NCBI GenBank assembly: GCA_964636985.1
Contig: CAZWSX010000005.1
Location: 62,001 to 126,000, forward strand
Reading direction: 5' to 3'
DNA: 64,000 nucleotides
Source: CAZWSX01 sp964636985
Lineage (GTDB): Bacteria; Planctomycetota; Planctomycetia; Pirellulales; Pirellulaceae
In this document: piece by piece, positions 43,652-50,866 of the stretch
Layout of the letters: each line of letters starts with the position of its first letter
How positions within the stretch are numbered: the first letter of the stretch is position 1
Made by a program: the position numbers and the translations under genes
Notes under the pieces: generated by a model
What the model saw: only the letters and a program-made list of their open reading frames with translations
Databases searched by the model: none
What the model was told of the DNA's origin: nothing

Positions 43652-44224
43652 CTATTTGACATAGGCCAGTCGCATTTCAAATTCTTCGCTCCATCCCGTC
43701 TGAATCTCGCGGGGGAACATGGAGCGCATGGCGGAGATCATCGCGTTTTGATCCCTCCATTCGAAGCTCTCAAGGCGAATGTTGATGCAACGATGCGGGC
43801 CGTGAACTTCAATGACGGCACCGAACCGATTGATCCGCCAAACAATGCGGTTGATATCGACCACGGGAATGGCCTGAGTAGCCACGCCTCGGTACACAAT
43901 CGAGCGAGGTGTGAACCAAAGCCGAACGCGAAGGAACCAGGCAATCGGGATGATAGAGAGAATTGCATAGACGAAGCACATCACCGCAAGGCCAATCTCG
44001 TCGTTGATAGGTCGGCTCGCAGCGATGTGCAGAGAGGCCTCGATCAACTCGGACACGCCAAAGACTGCGGAAAGGCCGGCGCAGATCAAAGTCGTCATCC
44101 AGTAGGCCTTACGGAAACGAAAGCAAACCGTTCCGGGCGCGCGAAGCTCCTCCCAGTCGAATTCGGGCGGCGCGGTCTTGGATGCAGCAAAAGGATTGTC
44201 GGGCGTCTCCATGGCATTCTGCAT
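43652..44224 (-). CDS. Two-TM membrane protein with PH-like C-terminal domain
   Basis: A 190-residue protein. Two hydrophobic helices (YWMTTLICAGLSAVFGVSELI and EIGLAVMCFVYAILSIIPIAWFLRVRLWFTPRSIVYRGV) are followed by a beta-rich domain (QAIPVVDINRIVWRINRFGAVIEVHGPHRCINIRLESF) reminiscent of bacterial PH/DUF304-like membrane proteins. Function unknown. An alternative start lies four codons downstream (METPDNPF). It lies just after the DUF3445 gene on the same strand. Confidence 0.65.
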   Translation of the reverse strand: MQNAMETPDNPFAASKTAPPEFDWEELRAPGTVCFRFRKAYWMTTLICAGLSAVFGVSELIEASLHIAASRPINDEIGLAVMCFVYAILSIIPIAWFLRVRLWFTPRSIVYRGVATQAIPVVDINRIVWRINRFGAVIEVHGPHRCINIRLESFEWRDQNAMISAMRSMFPREIQTGWSEEFEMRLAYVK

Positions 44225-44242
44225 GTTGCAAAGCAGATATCC

Positions 44243-45046
44243 TTACGCGATTCGCCTATGATGCCGTAGCGTCTCGATCAATTCCAGCCGCACATGGTCG
44301 ATCCGTTTGTAGCGAGCGACTTCTTCTGGCATGGTCGCCAATTCCTGAGCGATCGTTTCCGCGAGGGCCGCGTCCGCGGCGACCTGGGGCCACGGCGTGT
44401 GGGTTACGCGAATGCCGAAGACAATGGTGTTTGGGTGAGGGAGTCTGGCCAGCAGTTGTTCCTCGCGGCGCAGCCAGGCATCCGTGGGCGTCAACGGAGT
44501 CGTGAGCGAACGAAGCTCGCGATCGGGATGGTGATTCAGTTCCGGGACGGCCACGAGGCCCCAGTTCCAGCGGGTCACCGGACGTTCGAATGTGAGATGC
44601 GCGGCCAATCGATCGATGGCGCTACCCAAGGCATCATTCAGGCCGGGCGGCGGCGCATGAGCGTGCTGCAAAGACCTTCCCAGCTTGTCGGTCAAACGCC
44701 AGCGCGTGGGAAAGCAAACGCATCCGGCGACAACAGCAAAGCCTGGCTCGTTCTCCGGCTTATGCAACAGCAACACGTCGGCAGCAGTCGCGCGTCCGAT
44801 CGATAAGAGAGTCGATTCCGGATCGCCGGTTGCCGGAACTTCGATGCCCCACGCTCGCAGGGCGCTTGCGGCGGCTTGTACGACGGGCACAGCGGTTGGC
44901 ATCCATTGCAAGTAAGGGCTACGATCTTCCGCCAGCCATCTCGATCGCTCCATCAAGGCGGGTTCGTCCCCGTCTCGCCGTCCAAAGAAGGTCGAGGGAT
45001 CGCCCAGGCGAACGCCAAGTGAGAATCGAAAAGATGCCTGAGCCAT
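44243..45046 (-). CDS. DUF3445 protein (heme-dependent oxidative N-demethylase-like)
   Basis: A 267-residue protein. The central segment GCVCFPTRWRLTDKLGRSLQHAHAPPPGLNDALGSAIDRLAAHLTFERPVTRWNWGL matches the DUF3445/HODM signature (CxPxxWxxxDKxGRxLxxIHxPVP..R.NW). Upstream YLQWMPTAVP and the later LRREEQLLARLPHPNTIVFGIRVTHTPW agree too. In this family the domain binds heme and oxidatively removes N-methyl groups from dimethylamine; whether this protein does is unknown. Confidence 0.82.
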   Translation of the reverse strand: MAQASFRFSLGVRLGDPSTFFGRRDGDEPALMERSRWLAEDRSPYLQWMPTAVPVVQAAASALRAWGIEVPATGDPESTLLSIGRATAADVLLLHKPENEPGFAVVAGCVCFPTRWRLTDKLGRSLQHAHAPPPGLNDALGSAIDRLAAHLTFERPVTRWNWGLVAVPELNHHPDRELRSLTTPLTPTDAWLRREEQLLARLPHPNTIVFGIRVTHTPWPQVAADAALAETIAQELATMPEEVARYKRIDHVRLELIETLRHHRRIA

Positions 45047-45146
45047 GGCGGACCATCGAAACTAGAGAGCCTTCGCGCGCGGCCTTTCGCAGCGCGCGAT
45101 CAAAATGTCATAAGAGAGGAAAAGCCGTGTAGGATGAGGCTCGTCG

Positions 45147-45182
45147 GTACGCACACTGGCGTCGTTGGGACGCCAGTGCCAC
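45147..45182. repeat. Second copy of the palindromic repeat
   Basis: GTACGCACACTGGCGTC, loop GTTGG, GACGCCAGTGCCAC. Arms CACTGGCGTC and GACGCCAGTG give a perfect 10-bp stem. It shares its core with the element at 34388-34423, including the flanking GTACGCACAC and GTGCCAC, but I see no direct repeat around this copy. Confidence 0.6.
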
Positions 45183-45212
45183 GCAACGCCCCCTGCCCTA
45201 CGTGAGCATTCT

Positions 45213-45572
45213 ATGCAGACGATCCTGCGAGGGATTTTCCTCACGTCCGAAAATCCGGAAAAGACGGCAACGTTCTACCGAACGGTCGCGGGACTCGACC
45301 TGGAGGAAATAGGGAGCGCGAACACGTACCGCTACTGGAAAGTCGACAAAGACGGCTTCCAACTAGCCATCCACGACGCGCAGAAATTTGCCGACTACGC
45401 TTACCCGGCGCGGGCCGATTCGAACCTGACGCACCTCTATTTCAAGGTGTCCAGTCAGCAGCTATTTCTGGAACGCCTGAGAGACTTGAACGTCGCTCCA
45501 CTTTGCACCGACGAAGTGGTAGTGACCGTGATTGATCCCGATGGCAGAAAGGTGATGTTCGGTACGGCGTGA
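45213..45572 (+). CDS. Glyoxalase/bleomycin-resistance/dioxygenase-fold protein
   Basis: A 119-residue VOC-fold protein: two beta-alpha-beta-beta-beta units, with GIFLTSENPEKTATFYRTVAGLDLEEIG at the start and THLYFKVSSQQLFLERLRDLN...VVTVIDPDGRKVMFGT at the end. The DPDGR/V-x-F pattern is typical of VOC proteins. A metal-binding His/Glu set cannot be assigned with confidence, so the substrate is unknown. Start at 45213; the repeat 45147-45182 lies just upstream and may overlap its promoter. Confidence 0.83.
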   Translation: MQTILRGIFLTSENPEKTATFYRTVAGLDLEEIGSANTYRYWKVDKDGFQLAIHDAQKFADYAYPARADSNLTHLYFKVSSQQLFLERLRDLNVAPLCTDEVVVTVIDPDGRKVMFGTA

Positions 45573-45578
45573 CGTTCG

Positions 45579-46847
45579 CTACTGCTTCGGATGGCGGTAG
45601 CGGATGGTGATCGAGGCCCGCAGGTCGTAGGGAATGGGCTCGTACTTGCTGGGGTCGCCTTCGCGTTGGGCGACGTTGCCTCCGCCGCCAATGAAAACGT
45701 CGGGTGCGCCGGCGCCGACTTGAGGGACTTGCACGGTGATGGTTGCGGTGCCACCTCCCTCGCGAGGTACTTCGAACTGCATCGGCTGCGTTCCGTAATC
45801 CTTGGGTTTCGGTTGCCGCAACTGGGCGCCTCGAAAGAGGACCGTTATGCCCCCAATCGGGGCGGCATCAAGTCCCGTTTGCTTGCGTTTGCTTTCGTTG
45901 TAACTGGTGGCCACGAACTTGTCGGCAACTCCGCGGCGTTTGTACCACCCTTCCATTTGCAGCCGGCTGATACCCTCGCGATGGGAGGCGGGAAGGATCC
46001 AAGTATCGCCGTGGGCCTTGGGCGTTTCGCTGAAGTAGAACGAGTTGAGCCCGTCGATCATTACCTGCACAGCGACGAACTGATCGCCTTCGTTAACGAC
46101 GTCGACGCTGAAGCGTTCGCCGTGTTTGAGATCGACAAAGGGTTGTCCATCGACGATGCGGAGCGGCTTGGGCGCACCATCAACCAGAATGCGGAGGCCG
46201 AAAGGACTCTTTTGCGATGTCTTGGCGGTGTTGCCGCCTGCGATGAAGACGTCGGGGTTTTTGAGAAGATCTTCGTTCGACTTAAAGTCTCCGCCGATGA
46301 CCGACGTTTGCCCGTTGATGCCAAAGGCGGTCCAGAGCGCGGCAGGGTCGTTGATGTCGTACGGCAAGGTTCCCTTTTTTACGTCGACCTTTTCCTTGAG
46401 CTTGCCATCTTTGCCTAACACCGTTTTGTCGTCGACCGGGCTGTCGGGTACTTTGGGGACGAGGTAGTCGCCGTCGAAGCTGGAGACCTCGTCGCCGAAG
46501 GCGTCGGTCAAACGGAATTCGATCCGCAACGCGCGATCGCCGAACTCGCCTTTGGCCGCTAACAGCCTGGCCTTGATGCCTATCGCGCCGCGGGCGTCCT
46601 TAACGGTGATGTTTTTCGCTAAGGCGTCTTTCAACAGACGCTCCACTCCGCCTGTGGCCGTGGCGCCGAGCGTCGTTCCGTCTTCGACGGCGATCACGGT
46701 GACCGATTCGGCCCCCGCTTGCTTGGCAACGGCCGCGATTTTTTTGGCCGCCCCTTCCACACCTTGCCGGAGGGCGTCTTCGGCGGACACTGTGCCCCAG
46801 AAGCCGAGTGCCATCAGAACCATCGCAATTCGGGTTACGGTTCGCAT
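45579..46847 (-). CDS. Exported hypothetical protein with beta-rich repeats
   Basis: A 422-residue protein with a signal peptide (MRTVTRIAMVLMALGFWGTVSAEDA). Residues 20-130 resemble a small periplasmic domain (AAKKIAAVAKQAGAESVTVIAVEDGTTLGATATGGVERLLKDAL, predicted alpha/beta), followed by a segment with TAFGINGQTSVIGGDFKSNEDLLKNPDVFIAGGNT and a beta-sandwich-like part (FGLRILVDGAPKPLRIVDGQPFVDLKHGERFSVDVVN). No family recognised. It is downstream of the cytochrome c domain genes on the same strand. Confidence 0.7.
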   Translation of the reverse strand: MRTVTRIAMVLMALGFWGTVSAEDALRQGVEGAAKKIAAVAKQAGAESVTVIAVEDGTTLGATATGGVERLLKDALAKNITVKDARGAIGIKARLLAAKGEFGDRALRIEFRLTDAFGDEVSSFDGDYLVPKVPDSPVDDKTVLGKDGKLKEKVDVKKGTLPYDINDPAALWTAFGINGQTSVIGGDFKSNEDLLKNPDVFIAGGNTAKTSQKSPFGLRILVDGAPKPLRIVDGQPFVDLKHGERFSVDVVNEGDQFVAVQVMIDGLNSFYFSETPKAHGDTWILPASHREGISRLQMEGWYKRRGVADKFVATSYNESKRKQTGLDAAPIGGITVLFRGAQLRQPKPKDYGTQPMQFEVPREGGGTATITVQVPQVGAGAPDVFIGGGGNVAQREGDPSKYEPIPYDLRASITIRYRHPKQ

Positions 46848-46909
46848 GGGTTCATCCCCGCGGTTGAAACGACACTCGAGTTGGCACGCCGACTTCTCGG
46901 TTGCAGCCA

Positions 46910-48766
46910 TTAGGGTAACACATTCGCGGGCGTGCCGATTCGGCGCAGTGCGGTCGCTGTGCGTTGGAACAAGCTATTGCCATCACCGATGCCATCTTTG
47001 TCCGCGTCCTCGCCGCGACTCTCCCACGAGTTGCGTTTGATCGTACCGCCCCCTGCAAGTGTTAGGAGGCCGAGCCGTTGCAGTTCCAAACTGGCTTCGA
47101 TCGTGGCCTTTAAACGCTCGGGGTTTTCGCCCAATTCGGCTGCGACTTCGGTCAAGCCAATCGAGACCGCGGCGTGCCGGAACGACAGTCCGCGAACGGG
47201 TTCGCCTGTCTCGCCGGGCTGGAGGAACTTCGATGTGCAGCGTTCCATGGCGCTTTGAAAACGGTCTTTGTCTTCGACCAGCTTCGCCTTGAAGTCGGCT
47301 GGGTCGACGTAGAGCCGGCGGACGACGTCGCGGGCAATCACCGGCAAAGCGGCTAGGCCGGTGCGGACAAGATCCTGCGTATGCTCGAACTTCATGCCGT
47401 CAACGTGGCACGACATGCACGAGATGCCGTTGACGATTTGAAAACTCCCTTGGGTACGGGCTTTGTCGCCGACGAGATCGTCGGGGCCGTAGGCAATGCG
47501 GCCCCCCTGCCCGTTCACCAACAAGTAACCCTGCAGGCCGTTCGGCAAATTGAAAATGATCTCGCCGCCGTCGTGCTTGAACTCGAAACGCTCCAGGCCG
47601 GGAAAAGCGCCCGGCGGACCGAGAGGATGCTGTTGAATCACGCCGACGTCGGTTCCGGCGCGGAAGTCGTAACTTTTCCAGTAGCCGCCATAGGCAGCCT
47701 GGTGTCGCTCCAGGACGCGCGGCCCGGTGGAGACATCGCTGTCCGAATCGCCGCTCCGGACCACGCGGCGCATCCGCAGATTACGAGCGACGTCGACGCC
47801 GAGCACCTTCTCGATATCAGTGGCGTTGAACTTGCGTTCCTTCACTTTGCGTTTGTCGGCCAATTCGACCTCGACGAGATCACGCTTGGCGATCTCGGGA
47901 ATGACCAGGTCGTACAACAATTCGTGGTAAAGGGGCGGCTGCGTTGCGTTAGTAGCGAACCAGTCGACGCGCATCCAAGGAATCGATGTGCCCGTCCAGT
48001 TCTCGATTTCGAGCCATTGCTCGCGCGAGGCTCGCTGATCCGGGAAGGAATCGTGCTTGAGGCCGTAGGGATATCGCGCGGCGATATGCTGCCAGAGATC
48101 TCGCCGGCCGACGGCGCTATTGCGTTCCCATTGCAGGTCGCGGATGTCGATCGCGAAGATGGTTTGATCGACGTCGATGGCCGCTGGGATCACCATCTGC
48201 GATTGCCAGGAAAGGCTGTTGAGTGCCTTGGACAAACCGGCACGTGCCGAGCGGAGGTCCGCCTGCTTAACCGCTTTGTTGGGTTGATTGTGCAGGTTGA
48301 TCAGAATGAAGAAGCGTTGGTACGTGCGATCTTCGGCATCGAGTTGCTTGAGGTAGCGATGGACGTGATCGATCACATAGGTAAAGTCGTGGCGCTCTCG
48401 GTCGGGCTCGGGTGCGATGCTGTTATCTTCAACCGGCTTTGCCCCTGCCGCGATCCACTTGCGAACGATCTCGATATCCCCTTTCGACACAACGGGATTG
48501 CGGGCATCGGGTGGAGGCATCCGATTGGCTTCGATCGGATCAGTCACGCGACTGATAATCCGCGATGCGTTGGGTTCGCCTGGTACGAGGCGTTTGCGCC
48601 TGGCAAGCTCTCCCAGGTCGGATGCAAAGTCGCCCCAGTCCTTTTCGGAACCGGAGGGACCGTGGCATTCCGCGCAGTGCTTCACCAAGATGTCGCGCGC
48701 TTGCCGAGGAAGATCGGGCTCGTCGGCCCCGAGCAGACTGAGCGCAATAAGCAGCGTTGCGTTCAT
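46910..48766 (-). CDS. Exported cytochrome c domain protein (planctomycete PSCyt type)
   Basis: A 618-residue protein with a signal-like N-terminus. CAECHGPSGSE near residue 32 and the RMPPPDARNPV segment near 84 match the planctomycete PSCyt1-type heme domain (CxxCH with Met ligand region). A second CMSCH lies near residue 452 and suggests another heme. The central part (YVIDHVHRYLKQLDAEDRTYQRFFILINLHNQPNKAVKQADLR) is helical and of unknown function. A cell-envelope electron carrier is inferred, co-transcribed with the di-heme cytochrome upstream. Confidence 0.82.
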   Translation of the reverse strand: MNATLLIALSLLGADEPDLPRQARDILVKHCAECHGPSGSEKDWGDFASDLGELARRKRLVPGEPNASRIISRVTDPIEANRMPPPDARNPVVSKGDIEIVRKWIAAGAKPVEDNSIAPEPDRERHDFTYVIDHVHRYLKQLDAEDRTYQRFFILINLHNQPNKAVKQADLRSARAGLSKALNSLSWQSQMVIPAAIDVDQTIFAIDIRDLQWERNSAVGRRDLWQHIAARYPYGLKHDSFPDQRASREQWLEIENWTGTSIPWMRVDWFATNATQPPLYHELLYDLVIPEIAKRDLVEVELADKRKVKERKFNATDIEKVLGVDVARNLRMRRVVRSGDSDSDVSTGPRVLERHQAAYGGYWKSYDFRAGTDVGVIQQHPLGPPGAFPGLERFEFKHDGGEIIFNLPNGLQGYLLVNGQGGRIAYGPDDLVGDKARTQGSFQIVNGISCMSCHVDGMKFEHTQDLVRTGLAALPVIARDVVRRLYVDPADFKAKLVEDKDRFQSAMERCTSKFLQPGETGEPVRGLSFRHAAVSIGLTEVAAELGENPERLKATIEASLELQRLGLLTLAGGGTIKRNSWESRGEDADKDGIGDGNSLFQRTATALRRIGTPANVLP

Positions 48767-48959
48767 AGATCAATCGGCCATTTTTGTGAGTAAGTCGCTC
48801 CTCCGCATTTTCCGACCAAATGCGAGGTACTCAGATAAACTAGTTTCCTCCGATCCAAAAGTCACGTTTCTGCGATTCCACCCCAAGCCGAATGTAATGA
48901 TCTGGGGGGAAAGGAGGCCTCCCACGGACGGTTGCGACTTCCCTGAGCGGCAAGGCATG

Positions 48960-50768
48960 TCATAGGGACTTCATGTACTCGACCAAATTCATCCGGTCTT
49001 CCTCGGTGAAATCTTGATTGCCGTACTGGTCGTGGCCGGTGTTCAGATTGCCGGGAATCAGCGTATCGAACTCTGTGGTGGTGGCACCCGAGGTGGTTCG
49101 AAACCCAACGCGATCGGGATCGAATTCGGGATTGCCAACGTGAAAACTCGGTGTGCGCATGTTGGCGGGAAGTAGTAACTCGTAAAGATTTGGCACGGAA
49201 CCGTTGTGAAGGTAGGGAGCTGTGGCCCAAATTCCGTCGAGCGATCTGGCCTTGTAGACGTAGGGATTGTTTGCCATGACGACCGCCTCGGGCCTGGCGT
49301 CGGCGGTGAGTTGGCTGGAGAAGTCGTCGAGTTGTTTTTTGTAGCTGACGATGAATTCTTGATATTCGGAAAGGAGCTTGCGCAGCTGCGCCTCGTTGTC
49401 GATGTTTGCTTGCCGCATGAACTCCGCGATATCATCGGCGGCGAGTTCAAGGCGCCCGTTTTGCAGTTCGACAAGGCGCGCTTTGAGCGAGTGGAGGACG
49501 CCTAGCCGTCCTCCAACGTCGTGAAAGGGACTGATGATGGCACCGTGGACGATGTTCACCAACAAGGCGCCCGTGGGCATTTCTTGAGGAAGCGGGTCGA
49601 GATCGGAGGGAAGGACGGACCCTTCGAGACGTCCCGTTTTTGCTTTGCGCTCAATGGCATTCAACGCCATGCGGTTGTCGGTCCCAACGTCGCCGACCGG
49701 CGTCATTTTGATCGGCGTCGATTGGGGTTTTGCAGGCTGGTGACAATCCGCGCAATGCCGCTCGAAAAGGACTTTCCCTTTGTCTCGCTTGGCTGCGTCG
49801 ATTTCGCCAGGCCATGCCGGCGGCGCGAGGCGTTTGAGCCAGTTCTCCATCAGGACCTGATTAAGTCGACGCGCGCTCGTACGGTAATAGGGGCGAAGAA
49901 TCGAAGCCCGCTGCAGGTCGGTTTGGCCAAATACCCCGAGGACTTCGCCCACGTTGCGTCCGAGTCGCTCGATGTCGTTACGGTTGGGAGCCGAGCCATT
50001 CCACTGGACGCGATCTTGCCAGGACGATCCCCACAGATGTGGGTAGCTGACGGGTGCGTTCGGCGCCGCGCTGTTGCCTGGAATATCCAGGTCGATGGAC
50101 GACGCGCGATTGAAGATCATGCCGAAGGCGTCGAGACGGGCTCGGCCCCAGGTCAGCCTGCCGGTGGGATCGGGGTTGCTGTCGTCGACGAACCTTTTGT
50201 AATCGTTGCGAAATTGTTCGAGATCGTGCCGCAGGTCGGCGACGTCGCTTGCGACTGCTTCCGGTCCTAGGACCTTATGCGCAAAGCGGCGGAACTTTGC
50301 TTCGTCGGCGGCTGTTGCGTTGAGGGAATCGCGAATTCCTGTGAGCAAGCCCCACATATCGGCAAGCGTCGGTGCGCCGTCGATTTGGTAGGTCTTGCCT
50401 TTGAAGAGAATCTGGCTGGTGTGACAGGCGGCGCAATTAAGGCCCAAATACTTTCGCCCTGCGAAATCGGTATCGGCGACGAAACCGACGGGCAATCGAT
50501 CTGGATTGCCTAAGGAGTTCGGGTTAGGCAGATAGCCCAGTTGCAACAAACGCGTCCGAACGAACAAATCGGTGCCATCGCTTACTTCGAGCGCCATGAA
50601 CCAGTCGTAGGGAATCAAACGCGAACCTTGGCTGGTTGTGTAGAACAGTTGCCGTGTCGCATCATCCCAATTCTGCTGCAGGAACTGGGTTTGAGCGCTG
50701 GCTATGGGACTAAGCAGCAGGCTGATAACGAAAGCAGAGACAATCGGCGACGATCGAAGATTTCCCAT
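48960..50768 (-). CDS. Di-heme cytochrome c, RoxA/MauG-like peroxidase family
   Basis: A 602-residue exported protein. The ATG at 50768 has AGGAGA upstream and opens a signal peptide (GNLRSSPIVSAFVISLLLSPIASA). Two heme sites are visible: GLNCAACHTSQ near residue 112 and FERHCADCHQPAK near 345. The C-terminal ATAPYLHNGSVPNLYELLLPANMR is the conserved stretch of di-heme cytochrome c peroxidase/RoxA (rubber oxygenase)-like proteins. Activity could be peroxidase, oxygenase or electron transfer; it cannot be told from sequence. Confidence 0.85.
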   Translation of the reverse strand: MGNLRSSPIVSAFVISLLLSPIASAQTQFLQQNWDDATRQLFYTTSQGSRLIPYDWFMALEVSDGTDLFVRTRLLQLGYLPNPNSLGNPDRLPVGFVADTDFAGRKYLGLNCAACHTSQILFKGKTYQIDGAPTLADMWGLLTGIRDSLNATAADEAKFRRFAHKVLGPEAVASDVADLRHDLEQFRNDYKRFVDDSNPDPTGRLTWGRARLDAFGMIFNRASSIDLDIPGNSAAPNAPVSYPHLWGSSWQDRVQWNGSAPNRNDIERLGRNVGEVLGVFGQTDLQRASILRPYYRTSARRLNQVLMENWLKRLAPPAWPGEIDAAKRDKGKVLFERHCADCHQPAKPQSTPIKMTPVGDVGTDNRMALNAIERKAKTGRLEGSVLPSDLDPLPQEMPTGALLVNIVHGAIISPFHDVGGRLGVLHSLKARLVELQNGRLELAADDIAEFMRQANIDNEAQLRKLLSEYQEFIVSYKKQLDDFSSQLTADARPEAVVMANNPYVYKARSLDGIWATAPYLHNGSVPNLYELLLPANMRTPSFHVGNPEFDPDRVGFRTTSGATTTEFDTLIPGNLNTGHDQYGNQDFTEEDRMNLVEYMKSL

Positions 50769-50866
50769 GGCGGTTCTCCTATGTTCCTGTTCACGAAGAC
50801 ATGCTGCGATGTGCGCTGTGCTACAAGGTTCGACACTGCGATGCGCTGTTCCAATGCGGGTGGTCG

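Noticed and set aside
47381..48793. 470-residue plus-strand ORF
   Set aside because: It is the antisense of the CAECH/CMSCH cytochrome protein, which has a signal sequence and heme motifs on the minus strand.
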